Of a stretch of 64,000 nucleotides of DNA, positions 35,991 through 48,234 are shown in pieces (the first letter of the stretch is position 1; every line of letters begins with the position of its first letter). Source of the DNA: Cylicocyclus nassatus (lineage: Eukaryota > Nematoda > Chromadorea > Rhabditida > Strongylidae); the NCBI GenBank assembly GCA_958299035.1, contig CATQJL010000316.1, forward strand, positions 50,093,585-50,157,584, read 5' to 3'. The notes under the pieces were generated by a model, which saw only the letters and a list, made by a program, of their open reading frames with translations, was not told the DNA's origin and searched no databases. Made by a program: the position numbers and the translations under genes.

Positions 35991-36987
35991 TAATACGAGT
36001 GATGCTATTATCGAATGAAGATCATGATTGTGAACACCGAGTATCTGGCTGTATGTAATTATGTAACAATAAGATATAGCGCATTTTTCGCAGGAAAAGC
36101 ACAGGTAGGCAATTTTAGGAGGGAGTGTTACGCTGGTAATAACTTTATCTGAATCTTTTTAAAAATTGTTTTACTTCTTGTTTCCTAAAAACCAAATCAA
36201 GGCGTCCTACGCATGATGTTGTCCGTTCGCTGTGCTGAAACTTTACATCATTTAATAACCATTTCCTTGTGCTATAGACATTTTTGAGATGACCGCGTAA
36301 ATAATACAGTAGTTAAATAGTGATGCTTTTGGCTGTAACCATACATTGTATTCCGAAAATGCTGCTTGAATGTGCGATAGCCGGCTAGCTTTGGAAAACA
36401 TAATGCACTGAATAGTGGGCTATATGATGCATGGTTAGGACGCTAATGGTTTTATGATCGTAACTATCCAACAATGCTAAGACAGTGGCAGGAAACAAAG
36501 AAAAAGCTATGTATCAAACTTTGAAGCTTTGAGAGCGAAGACCGTTTCTCTTCTCATCCGTTCATAAGCTGTGACAATCAAACCTTTGAGAGCACCAAAA
36601 CGAAAAATTGTTCAAAAATTGCCATTGTCCGTCTTGTACATAATCAGGGGAGAGAGAAGGCACCGTCATCCATGTATGGGATTGCTCATTTCGTGGTGTA
36701 ACGTATGTAGCCGAACTTAGCTGTACCTGGAAGCTTACTGAGGTTCTGAAGGAAGGCGAATGACTCGTTTTGAGGTGAGCGAACTCAATGCCCCGCGTCC
36801 GCCGTATATAATCGCTTCAAACTGCTTCTTGTCACAAAAAAATGGGTTTCTCTTATAAGCCGCGTGGTTTTCTGTAATTTTTCTGTTATATATCTTGCTA
36901 TAGAAGTGAAGTCATGATTGGGAGAAAGGCGATAAAGGAAAGTCATATCTAGTTTCCTCACCAACATCTCTTGCTTGACCATGTGCT
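35991..36987. other. Intergenic, nothing recognised
   Basis: An AT-rich stretch with scattered short frames and no domain or repeat that I can identify. Confidence 0.35.
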
Positions 36988-37412
36988 CTAAGGCAGTGCT
37001 CCGGCAGATTTTGCACTTCCATGTTTTTGCATGTATTGGGCCTTTTCGACCAGTAGACCCCGAATTTGAGCTTTGAAACGGCTAAACAGACCTTTTTTGG
37101 GGCGTTTACCCAGTAGAAGGCAGCTCGGACCAGAATTTCACTGGAAAGTTGGGGGGGGGGGGGGGCTGGCACGAAGGCCCTTCTGCCTGTAAATTTTGCT
37201 TTGAATAGCATGCACAATGCGGGAGAGCGGTCGTGGGGTCCCGCGCCGAACGGTAAGCGAATCGTCCGAGCGCGCACCGGTTCAATGGCTACTTTCTCGG
37301 CCCGGGGGGAACATCAACCAGCCGGACTGCGTCTGAAGATCAGTGGGATGATTAGGAACCCCACCATAGCAGTATCCCCCAGGGCCCGAATCTGCCGGGA
37401 CACTGCCCTTTA
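36988..37412. repeat. MITE with GGCAGTG ends
   Basis: The left end GGCAGTGCTCCGGCAGATT and right end AATCTGCCGGGACACTGCC are near-perfect reverse complements. A long C/G homopolymer lies at 37150-37166. The frame on the minus strand here (121 codons) contains a proline run from that homopolymer and is not a gene. It shares its end motif with 23577-23813. Confidence 0.75.
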
Positions 37413-40400
37413 AGGTTTCGCAGTTCATCAAAATCTTTGGTGCAATATAATCGCAAATCATTCAAACGAAAATGAAGATCGCAGAAAACGTGTGTCATTT
37501 TTTTTCATGACTGCTTTACATAGTACCTGAATTTTGGTTCAAATTTCAATTTTGAGGATAAAGACCAAGGTACGACGAGTTATGGGCCATTTTCTTCAAA
37601 CTTGTTGCGATAAGGCCGAAATTTTGTTTGCTTTTCGAGGTGCACGCTATGCAGTAGGCTCTCTGATAACAAGCTTACAGCAGTTTACTTTGCGGCTCTG
37701 CCCATCATTAATCATATCCTCTCTCATTAATTGTCTTTGGGACATCTTAGAAAGTGATCTGCAACAGCTTCCATCTCTCCTAGTAGTCTATAACTTGCTC
37801 TAATCGATCTTAGAGGCAGACAACACACTGTCGATACAATCGCTGCACATTAACTACCACTTCCGTTCTACTTTTTTTCACGAAATTTTTTTATTTGGTT
37901 CCTTATTCATGCATTTTCGCTTTCATCTAAACTCCTCTAGTTGTTATCAACTTTGCAAAACACTCACAAGTGAGGATACTTTGAATTCTTACGTTTTCCT
38001 CAAAACTTCAAGCGTAGACCGTCGCATTGATCAATCGAAGTTTTATCGCCATTTCGAACACCGGTTGTTTGTTTACCTTCAAACCAGTGTCCATGCCTAC
38101 TCTCGTTTTTCTCTCTACGTATCACAAAAAATCGGAGAAAAAAGACAAGTAATCGGTCTAGGCATGAAGATTGAAACAATCTTTATTGAAACTTTTCACT
38201 CATTCTTCACTCTTGGCGGTCATTCCAGCTCTTTGACGTACTGCTCATCCATTTTATTTTTCGGTTGGTGTATGAAGCAGAGTTGAAATTGGCTATGTCC
38301 GGTTAAATTATATAACAGTATTCTATTTCTACAACTCTGACCTCATCTCATCATCCTCTAATTTGTAAACAAGTAAAGAATATCACCCTTTTCGCCACAC
38401 TAATGTGCAGGACACCGAACTTCGTTGAACGACGCAATAATCTTCTCTGAAAAAGGTAATAGCGAACACTGTTTAGTCACCAGCTTATCAGCAAGTTCAA
38501 TTTGTACACGGAACCCGTGTAGAGATAACTACGCAAGCAAAGGCAGTCATGGTGTTGTTGTCTCTAGGTAGTAACTAAATATTCCATCTCATACAGTTTT
38601 CTATACTATTGTATAAACGACAAAATCTCATTGACATCCACACTCCTGGTACATAACTTCAAAATCGCTCATAACATAAGTAAGAGCGAAATTTTTGTGA
38701 ATGTTCATCGCTTTCTAGGTATGTTGATGTTTTCGAAAGTACATACTTGGAAAAAAAAGCCAGAACGAGAAGAAAGTCCCTCCAGTTTGTCTAGACTTTG
38801 CTTTTATGAAACCGTATTCCTACCTTTCTGCATTTCCGATATTTGGTAATTTTTCAAAAACTAATTTTGATATTTGGAAAGCGCTGTTTTCTTTATTGTA
38901 AATGCTATCAATACTCACACATCAGCTTGCAATCTTGCTTATAACACCTCGTACACGATTATATTATACTTTGACTATTTATCACAGGCGTAGACGTGTA
39001 TACTTTGCTCTTAAAATTCGATCATTTTTTATGAGGAGCCGCATCATAGGACAAAGTACACCTTATGAAAGTTTCGTACTATAGTTTTTCTGCTAGCTCA
39101 CGTGTCGTCGCTGTCCCTCACTTTTCTGGCGTCTAACTAATCACTCAGTGCACGTAAAGTAATAACCTTCCTTGTTTCTCAATTTTCATTTTAGAATGGA
39201 TGTGATGCTTACAGATGAGTTCGAATAGTATTTTCAAAAGAGGCTCACTGTATTCATATTTTCTACATATTTTATTGTTGAACATAGCTCAGTAATCTTT
39301 TCATCTGTTTGAGAGCGATTTTTTTGTTTTCTTCTGTGGATATAAAGAGTGTTGACTTGACCATTTGACTCTTCAAAAAGGACTGCTCGATTTCCACTTT
39401 TATCAACGTCATTCTTTGCAAAAAAAATCATGGTTGCTCCGTCTTGACAACTCGCAGTAGAGTATAGAATTTGTACTGCTCGCAATTAAAAATACTGTGC
39501 AAAAATCCTGGTTTTGCCATTACTCGGCAAGTCTATTTTGGCACTCATTGCTAAGTCAGGCATCTTTATGAAGGTTCCGATCAGCGGCTTTAGAGACTAG
39601 AAATAAATATATTCGGTGCAAAAAACCGCACGTAATCTAAACCCTATCTGCTGTGGTTTAACTGGTTATGACTTTAATCATTCAAAATGGTCAAGTTAAA
39701 ATGCTGATGTTTATATGCTGAAGTCGATCATTTTTATTTCAGCTTCAATCTTCAGTTGCAGAGTCTTTTGTTGTTACGCCGTTTCATATTATTATACTTT
39801 CATCAAAAATTCGACTTTCTTGTCTCTGCCCACAATCATCCACCTTAATGCTTTTCCGGTCAAAGAAGTAAATTTGAGGAGCGTAATCATTTCATTCAGA
39901 TCATAAGTGCTTCTTCCATTTATTTTCAACACTGATCAGCCTGAAAGAGAGTTCATCACATCCATCTCGCTTTTAGCATCATGCGTTATTGAGTGACCCC
40001 TTTATGTAATTAATTTCAATTTTGTTGGGTGAACAAGGATTGAGGAGGTGTGAGAAGCGTGGTGTACTCGGTGCGACTGCACTTATGTCATGGCTTCCGA
40101 AGGGTCAACAGCTCTTTGCTGCAGTCTAATCAATTCGTGTTCTTGTTACTCCAGATGTTTGTGATCAGTTTGCTCCAATCTACTATGGGTTTACATTACA
40201 TAGAGTGATACTCTGAAGTTTGTTGATGCACTTATATTGGGTTGATACAGAGCTTTGTCGCACCTATGAAAAATTGTAACTTCTTGATCAACGAACGAAT
40301 TTGCATAAGCTTTTTTGCTAGTTAGAGGAATCCATATTCTTCGGAACAGTGCCCTTGCTGCTTTTTAGTTAGGGATAGACTTTTGAGATAGATGCATGAG

Positions 40401-40435
40401 AATAAGATCACTCCAGCTTTGGTCATTTCAAGTTA
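37413..40435. other. AT-rich intergenic stretch
   Basis: No gene is supported. The longest frame (37909-38286, 125 codons) is Ser/Phe/His rich, lacks a recognisable domain and shows no exon structure or splice partners. Poly-T and poly-A runs are common. Confidence 0.35.
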
Positions 40436-40627
40436 AAAGCCGTGCATACTTCATGCGATTTCAATGGCGACGCGTCTTGGCAATTCGCCAGAAGTCTTCA
40501 GATGCAACACTAGCAAACTGCACATAGTTTGTAAAACTAGCGTGGATTTATAAAATGCCCTACCTGGACAGTTGGAATACGGCCAAATCGCGTTGCGACT
40601 GAAACCGCTTGAAGTATGCCCGGCCCT
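40436..40627. repeat. PIF/Harbinger-like MITE
   Basis: The left end AAAGCCGTGCATACTTC and right end (reverse complement AAAGGGCCGGGCATACTT) are inverted, with TTA on both sides (40433-40435 and 40628-40630). A 3-bp TTA/TAA duplication is typical of PIF/Harbinger. It is a second copy of the element nested at 30549-30778. Confidence 0.75.
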
Positions 40628-41825
40628 TTAGGCTGCTAAAAACCTAAATCTTGCGATAAAAATTTTAGCGAGCTGCAATTGTATAAGTACGTTGATCCAC
40701 CCCTTCCAAAAGTGCAAAGTTTGTGTAAATTGACCGAAGCTCCGCAGAGTGATTTTCGGGAAGAGCGCCAGAAATTTGAATTTGCTGCTTTGTATTGTTT
40801 ACCAAAAAATCATAATTCTTCAAAGAGATGCTCGTTCATCACAAACTCTGTACAGTTGAGAAAGGTGTATCAAACTTTAGTTCCGAATTTTATCGCAAGT
40901 TTCAGATTTTTAGCAGTCAGAAATAACGGAAGATGGAGTGATTTATTCTCCTGCTTATATCACAAAAGCTACCCCTTATTAGAGAGCAGCAAAGGAAACA
41001 TTACAAAGAGTATGATTTCCTCTAACTACATAAATAAAATGAAGTTTGTACAAATCCGTGGGTGAGCAAAATCTATGATCTTCATTGGTGGTGCGACAGA
41101 GCTTTTGCAAGCTAAAATACAGCTTCTTTTGATACATCTGTCGTTCATCACATTTCACGAGTGTAATTTTCGCGAGCTAGAACAATTGCATCTTTGTTTT
41201 GACATCACTGCATCGCTCATACGGGTTGAAGAAAACTTTAGCAACTAGCGTCTGAATGTGTTGACTAGTTCCGAGTCTCTGTAGAATGAGTTCAGATTCA
41301 GTACGAGCATTCGCCATTCGACGCTAAATCTCTAAAGCGAATGTGATGTTACAGCGTTTAGGTTTTTAGAAAAATGGAAATTCCTCGTTTAGTTTTTAGA
41401 AAAATGGAAACTCCTCGTTTGTTGGAAAATCGTATATGAAGCGAGATGTTAGGAGACTTTTATGTTTGTAATATAATTTTCAAGTTGTCCAAGGAACTTT
41501 CTGGAACTATGGCTACACAAATTTATGAAATTTTCGTTTTCTCAGAAAAACACCGACAAAATCAAGTTGTTACCCCACACAGTAAGAGTTCTGTGCCCAG
41601 ATTGATGACTGTCAATGTACGATGTCATGAAGAAATGCATACCGTTGTTTGTTTGTCACTCAAGGTAATTTGAGTAAATATCACTTGGGGAGCTAGCTAG
41701 TAACCCTCTCTCTCACATGTGTTATATGGGGTCTTGCATGATTTACTACAATGTTTATCATATGTCTTGACTGATGTTCATGGTTCGTTGTACAAAGCCT
41801 TCACTCATACAATCTTGCGAAACTA
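40628..41825. other. Intergenic, no gene seen
   Basis: An AT-rich stretch. A frame of 128 codons at 40679-41065 has no recognisable domain, and no splice partner is visible. Confidence 0.3.
41355..41416. repeat. Direct duplication of about 30 bp
   Basis: TTTTTAGAAAAATGGAAA with flanking CTCGTTT/CGTTTAG sequence occurs twice in direct tandem, differing at one or two bases. Confidence 0.7.
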
Positions 41826-42698
41826 TTAGGTCGTTCCATAATTTCGTAGCGTTTTCATTTCCTCCTCATCTCTTTGAGGAGCGGTGCTGATTTGCGGCAA
41901 GTTGCATGCTACAATATCAATGGGAAGGCTAATTGTGCTTTTCAAAATGTGTCTATTAATTCCTGTGGAAAGCTGATCCACTCGGATCTTTTAGCTTCTA
42001 AATATGGAAATTTAGAAAGGCGAAAAAGAGCAATTAGATATCTGCGCATTTTTTCTCACGTAAAGAAATGTTTTTTTTGCGCAGATTTTTTGTCGATTAT
42101 GGAACGTGGCGCTCGCAAATCAGTATGAGACAAAAAGAACTGATTTCTACAGAAGGTCAGGGGCTGAGCAGGGTGTCCTGAAAAAGACTTTTCGGGGACG
42201 GGCAGGACGTCTTGCACTGAAAATTGCTGGACAAGCAGGCAACGATCAACATCAACCATACTGTAAGCAATCCAACTGCACCGTTTTAAGCAGGTTCTAC
42301 CCAGAAAAAGCTCAAAAGGCAGAGTCCAGTGAGTTTTCTTGCATGACAAAAATTGCCTCATGCGGCATATGTCGTCAAAACTGTCCTGCAAGATTTAATT
42401 GGAAGGAACTTCAAGACTCAACGTGCTCCCCAAATCTCGCTCTATCAGGATATCATTTGTTCCGCCCTCTCGCAAACTTCATGAATGGTGCATGCCTTAA
42501 TTTCAGTGAGTAATTTGAGCGCTTTTAGAATACTTTCTTGGGACCCTCTGTGCTGCCGTTTGGAAAATTGAGATTGAGAAGCTAAGAGGAATGTGCCAAA
42601 AGGTGATGCGCTACTTCGGAAATATATTACTGACTAATTTTTACTCTAAATTGGTGATTCTGTTGGTTTATATAAACACAACTTATGGAACGACCTAA
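41826..42698 (+). mobile_element. Deleted mariner element with transposase remnant
   Basis: The ends TTAGGTCGTTCCATAA and TTATGGAACGACCTAA are inverted, with TA on both sides (41824-41825 and 42699-42700). The plus strand holds a decayed transposase C-terminus. Near 42400-42480 it reads WKELQDSTCSPNLALSGYHL, which corresponds to the conserved PYSPDLAPSDYHLF block around the last catalytic Asp of mariner, here changed. The length is 873 bp against about 1.3 kb for an intact copy. It ends only 80 bp before the start codon of the sterol reductase gene. Confidence 0.85.
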
Positions 42699-42763
42699 TA
42701 ACAAGTTACTGCGTCACATCTTCGCCGATGACCCCTCGTGTCTCACCAAATGGCTGTAAATAT

Positions 42764-42770
42764 CCCGCAG
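42764..42770 (+). promoter_or_regulatory. Probable spliced-leader acceptor of the sterol reductase gene
   Basis: CCCGCAG ends 8 bases before the ATG at 42779, with AT-rich sequence before it. This is the usual placement of a nematode trans-splice site. It also supports starting at 42779, not at the upstream in-frame ATG at 42728, which would fall before the acceptor. Confidence 0.5.
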
Positions 42771-42778
42771 GTTTTCTC

Positions 42779-45700
42779 ATGGGCGCGCGGACAACTCCAA
42801 TCATCGATAGCATCTTGGAGCGGAGCATAGCCGGGTTGCAGTGGGCCCTCCTAGTTTTCGTTGTAATGCCTCTCAGCACGATCTCTGATGCGTTCACATC
42901 AACACGGAACAAAATCGTCTACTCCCTTGGCATCGCGCCAAGGGCTCATGCAAGAAAAGTGGCAACGATTCAGAAGCAGGTGATTGATTAAAAATGTAAA
43001 GCGAACTTTACACAAGAGCTTCAGATGCGCGAATGGTCAGCTTCACACCGTGGTACGAAGGTGCTTCCAGTGCAGTCTGGTTTTTTCGACTTTCGGCCAC
43101 CTCCTGCAAAGGGAATTACTCCCATCGATGTTGGGGTTCTGAGGGACATACTTGAGGTAATGTTTTTATTTACGAAGAAGTCAGAGCTAGAATCAGTCTA
43201 ATCATTGACCATGTTCTGTTGCTCTGTTGTTTATCTTGAATCCTGATCATTCCTTTGAAAGTCAGCCGCAAAGTTTGTAGTATAAATTGAGGAATGACAT
43301 TCATCACGTAAACTCCGTAGAAACCAATATTGCTTTTTTGTCATTTTAGTCACTTTTAGTGGTCATTATACTTTTTGTAATAAAGCAAACTATAGTTATG
43401 GCAGACCTTTCTGATTTCAGAGGATATAATCAACGTTTCTTTTTGTGATTTTGTGAATTGGAATTTTAAACTTTACAGTAAAATGAGAATAAGTAAGCTA
43501 TGTTTCAGGTAGACACAAATGGATTAAACATCCGTGTGGAACCTATGGTAACAATGTCGCAGTTGTCCCAAGTTCTTCTTCCCCTGGGCTTCTCTGTTCC
43601 GCTTTTCCCTGGGCAACCAGGACTGACTGTTCAAGGTAGGATGTGTTTGAATACAGCAATGTACTGGACATACAAAAAATTGTAAATGTAGCTCACTTTT
43701 AAAAGGAAGTGCTCTGGATTTTGAGAGCTTATCGCGGCATTAATTTCACCATTTCATTAATACGACGACAGTGTTCAAATCAATGTGAATAGTGTGTATG
43801 TTCATACACAGCAGCAAAGTTTATAGCTTTTTTGCGTTCAAAAATAGAACTGCTGCACTCTTTACAGCAAATAGATTGTGTCATCTTTCGAATAAACCAA
43901 CTAAAAGTGCTCACAAGTGATGTAGGAGACTCCAGTGTAAGGGTGCCTTCATACCGCGCCCGTAGCAGCCACTGGCAGCCCGTAACAGCCCGCAGCAGCC
44001 GCTGGCCGCTTTTGTCATGGAAGCGAAAATCATCAAATTCGTAGTACTTTGCGTGCGCCTGCCCATACTTTCCCTCTTCCACGCCGATGTGATATGACTG
44101 AAGCAGAACATCCTAAAAATTAACAAATAGCAACCTACAGGAACTGGACGCATCCAAAGTCAGAAGAAATCACATCGCGAAGAAACTTTGGCGAAATATG
44201 GTTCATTTGCGAGAGGGAAACTGAGCATCAGTAGGATAACCAATCTACGGTAACAAGATAATAACAACAATGAAGAGTATGATGATATATGAGATCAAAT
44301 TGCGGCAACAGGGAGGAAAAAGCGTGGAAGATGGAGGGCGTGGGCGGTTGCATTTAAAATAGTAAGAATTTGGTGATTTTGCGCTTGTATGACAAAAGCG
44401 GCCAGCGGCGGTTACGGGCTGCTGGCGGCTGCTGGCGGCTGCTGTGGGCTGCTACGTTCTGCTAGCGGCGGCTGCCGGCGCGGTATGAAGGCACCCTAAT
44501 GGGGCCTGGCGTTTCGAAATTAGCTTGGAACTAGCACGGTGTGTGCGCCGAAATATTCGCCAATACAAGCGACAAGCAGGGAGGAATCTTTCACGAAGGT
44601 TCGAGTTGTGCCAAGACTTCTGAATCAGCGGATCTATGAGAAGAATGTTCGAAATGACGTTTCCAGGAAGTTTAATAGCCTTGAACTGCATCGTTTCGTA
44701 TGCCAGCTGGGCATTTTTTTCTGGAAGTGCGTCATACCTCGACTAAAGCAGTTATTTGACATTTTTGCCTGTGTATGTACATAAAAGATTTCGGAAGCCA
44801 GGAAAAATCCTTGATAATTACAAACATCATGTGGGCATATAATTTTGGCCAGCCTTCTAGCTGCTTTCTTTCAAGCATTTGCTTTTTAATGGATAATCTA
44901 ACGATGGGTCCGTTTTGTAAACTGATACTAGGCTCGCATACACACAGCTGCACCAAGTTTCAGATCTTTTCAAAAGTAGCTTCAAAATTGCTTTTGTCAG
45001 CTTACACCAAGTATATTTAGATACAACTCTAAAGACTAAAATACCTGGTAATGTCAGTTTGGGCAGGAAACTCCCACTTTCAAAAGTGAAATTTCATAGC
45101 ACTTCTGAAATTATGCTGCCGGTGTTTGAAATGCTTACGGACTTTGAACTCAACAAAGCAAAGTTTGCTATCGAATCAAGTGCTATGCCTTAAGCTCTTT
45201 TTACAAGCGGTAATAAGCCCGCGGCTTAGAGTGTCTATTGTAACAAAAATCCCATCAAAATAGGACTACATGAGGAAGCAGTTTTTAGTAGCACGCTTTC
45301 CTCTGATACTATTCGCATTTGGCAAAAAATGCAATTTTTTGAACGTTCTAACAAAAAAAAAAGAGAATAGATATGGTGAAATCTCACCATATCTCAGTGG
45401 AGTCAGTGAATAGTGATAAATGATAAGCCTGTATCATATCACTAATTTTCCGAGCATTCGTGGAGCTAATTTGCCTGTAAAGTAGACTACATCAATATTG
45501 AAACTGCAAATTTCAGATCTCATCTGCGGTGGTGGGGTAGACACTTCTGGTCGGAAGTACGGCTTATTTCAGCATATCTGCCAGTCATATGAATTGGTGA
45601 TGCCTGATGGAAGTATCGTCGTAGCCACAAAGGTGAACACTCTTTTATTTGTGCTTTACACTTGAATCAAACGTTTTGGATAGGAGCCATTTAGGAGAAG

Positions 45701-48201
45701 AATGGTGACGCCGAAACACAGGCATTATTCTATGGTGTGCCGTGGAGTAAAGGGTCTTTGGGAATACTTGTTGCTGTTACTTTGAGGATAATACCAGTCA
45801 AGCCATATGTGAAAATCACCTACATGCGTACGGGTTCAATAGAGGTAAGGAGAAATGAGCGCATTTTTTGTTCTGTAAGCTGCCGAAAAACACTGAGTCA
45901 AGACATAGACATCTGCATGGTACTCCGTTGCGGTACTGTGCAAATAATTCTCTTTTTTTTTCTTTTCCAAATTTTCCATCGATAGAATATATTAGGAAAT
46001 GCAAAACAAACTTACTGAAGAGTCGAACTGCCGGGAAAACGAATTCGTTGAAGGCTTACAGCTTTCTGAAGATGCAGGAGTTGTGATGCGGGGAAGGTAA
46101 AGAATTCAGTGAAAACTTATTCTCTGCCGAATTGCCAGTACTCAGAAATAATTTAGATTCTCTGATGGACCACCCAAAAATTTCTCTGCTGACATCGTGA
46201 GGATTGGAAGGTGGTACAAGCCCTGGTTCTATAGCCATGTCGCAGAAGTTGTTTCAAGTCGTCAGGTGCACAAGATAATATGCTTGTTATGAAACTTTCA
46301 TGATATGAGGAAAACCCTTAGAAAAAGCGTTGATGATCGTTTGTCAAACTAAATGAGCGAGAGTGCAGTTAGCCGCGGTCATCGTAAACAAGCAAAAAAA
46401 CCTGCACCTTTTTTTTCAAAAAGGAGCGTGAAACAAATTTTGATTATTAGTATCCAATAAGTAATTGACGCTAGAACGAATTTATTGGCTGTGAGCTAAT
46501 CAGGTGTGTAATTAACTACAGTCAACTTTTGAACTTTATAAGGACAAAGTGACGACTGTGGGCAGTACCAATTCTTTGAGCAAAGAATTTTTTTTAGGAG
46601 CAAACCGAGTTCGTTCCACTGGAAGATTATTACTACCGTCACAATAAAAGCCTATTTTGGGAGTTAAAGGTAAGTGAGAATTTATGGCAGCGAGTCATTT
46701 TTCGCTGTCAAAGTTCAAAGTGTTAGTGTGTGCAACAAAAATGAGAAAGAAGGAAACGCCGAAATTCCAGGTAATTTGATTGCAGTAGCCTCTTTTTCTC
46801 AAAGATTCAAATGAATCACGCTAGCAAAAGCGCCTAACATTTGTCTCTGTACAATACCTCTCATAATCAATCAAAAAAGTCGCCGCACTCCGATGAAGTT
46901 CGCTGAGTTCACCGGAGTGCAGTGACTTCTTTGACTAATATGAGCGGTTTTGTATGTATAATGTTAATTTCTTCCCATACTTGACTTTTATACATCAGCA
47001 TCTATCAAAAACAGTTCTTACCTTTTGATGGTGTCGCTTTATCATACCATAATTATGTATAACAAACTGAGTTAACAAAACTCTGAAGTGCTGATTATTA
47101 ATAACAAAGATGGAGCGGCGCGCAGACTTGGATTTGATTTTTGTCGCTATTGATAAGCCATACTTCCAGCTTGAAAATCAACTTCTTTGGAATGAATTTG
47201 AAAATAATTTTTTTGTCAGCAATCATAGGTAAGAGGTTTTTACCAAAAATAACGTTATTAAAACATTCTTATCACGGATCGAAACCACTTTGAGCGAATG
47301 AATCAAAACTACAAGAGGTGTAGCGATATATTTTGTAGAAAAAATATGAGAATTCTTTGAATTCTTGTTGTACAATGAGGCGTGAATATGATAAAAATTC
47401 ATTTTATAGGATCTACTTCCGCTTGGTAATGGTTTAATACATCGGTGGTTTTTTGGTTGGTTGAGTGCTCCCCAACATGATGTCATGAAGGTGATTTTGT
47501 AATATTTCACGGTCATAATCGCCACCATCCCACGCTTTTTTTGTTCCATTGGGTTCTAATCGTTGTAACCTCACATATTTCGATTTTCAGAACGTCACTC
47601 CTGATTTTCTGGACTCCGGAATGCGGGAAAATTATATACATGAAGATATCCTAATTCCATTGAGTTGCCTTTCAGATGTTATAGAAGTGTGCGATAGTGA
47701 AACTGGAGTAAGCCGGGCTTTATTCCATCAATTCTTATTCCAGTCCAGTTTTTAGTAGTAGCAATCATTATTTTTGAAGATTTATCCAATCTGGTTGTGT
47801 CCGTACAATCAACCATCCTGCCCTGGAATGATTCGACAGCGATCGGGCAGAAATGTACTATTCGTCAATGTGGGTGTCTATGGTAGGATTTTAATTTTTC
47901 AATTTGATTAATCTAATGATATCTGCATTTAGGAGTGGCTAACAACTCCTCAGTACATTGCATCAGGCGGTTAGAACAAGCTGCGAGGGACGCGAATGGG
48001 TAAGGAATTTCTTTTCTGTATTCACTTCAATAAAATATCACTTGCAGCGTCAAAATGCTCCATGGAGGTACGAAAATGAGCCGGTCCGAGTTCTGGCAGA
48101 TGTTCGACTCATCACTATACGAATGGCTTCGTGTCAAGTACAACTGCAAAGAAGCGTTTTTAGACGTTTACGACAATGTGTGCCAAGCTGTACATTGCTG
48201 A
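42779..48201 (+). CDS. DHCR24-like FAD-linked delta(24)-sterol reductase (diminuto/DWARF1 family)
   Basis: Exons: 42779-42979, 43025-43156, 43509-43635, 45517-45632, 45695-45844, 45996-46096, 46157-46265, 46598-46669, 47410-47490, 47591-47707, 47780-47882, 47933-47999 and 48048-48201. They give 1,530 nt and 509 aa in one frame, close to the 516 aa of human DHCR24. Family members reduce the C24 double bond of sterols at the ER using FAD and NADPH. An N-terminal hydrophobic stretch (about residues 22-35, LLVFVVMPLS) fits a membrane anchor. Family motifs follow: RVEPMVTMSQ (about 120), KYGLFQHICQSYELV (about 167), GVPWSKGSLGILVA (about 206), KPWFYSHV, DYYYRHNKSLFWEL, LGNGLIHRWFFGW, IYPIWLCPY and a C-terminal EFWQMFD. 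The FAD-binding segment of exon 2 is diverged. Nematodes need dietary sterols, so the likely role is finishing phytosterol dealkylation; that is inference. Intron 3 (1.9 kb) has taken up transposons. Confidence 0.93.
43941..44496. mobile_element. PIF/Harbinger-like MITE in intron 3 of the sterol reductase gene
   Basis: The ends GGGTGCCTTCATACCGCGCC and GGCGCGGTATGAAGGCACCC are perfect inverse copies, flanked by TAA at 43938-43940 and 44497-44499. Subterminal GCAGCC/GGCTGC repeats fold back further. No coding sequence is present. The 3-bp TAA duplication indicates PIF/Harbinger-type mobilisation. Confidence 0.85.
44516..45020. mobile_element. Decayed Tc1-type relic in the same intron
   Basis: The right part (about 44829-45000) contains ATAATTTTGGCCAGCCTTC. 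It also carries a block resembling the right arm of the 3377-5053 element, sharing CAGCTGCACCAAGTTT-like and ACGATGGGTCCGTTTT-like stretches with substitutions. The left part has an 81-codon frame of no clear identity. Confidence 0.5.
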
Positions 48202-48228
48202 TTTTATTATTATGATGACAGAACACGT

Positions 48229-48234
48229 AATAAA
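48229..48234 (+). terminator. Poly(A) signal of the sterol reductase gene
   Basis: AATAAA lies 28 bases after the TGA at 48199-48201, a short 3' UTR as is common in nematodes. Confidence 0.7.

Noticed and set aside
37909..38286. Plus-strand frame of 125 codons
   Set aside because: No domain, AT-driven composition, no exon partners or regulatory context.
42728..42778. Upstream in-frame ATG extension of the sterol reductase
   Set aside because: It lies before the CCCGCAG acceptor and reads through sequence unlike the family N-terminus. The ATG at 42779 gives a normal protein length.
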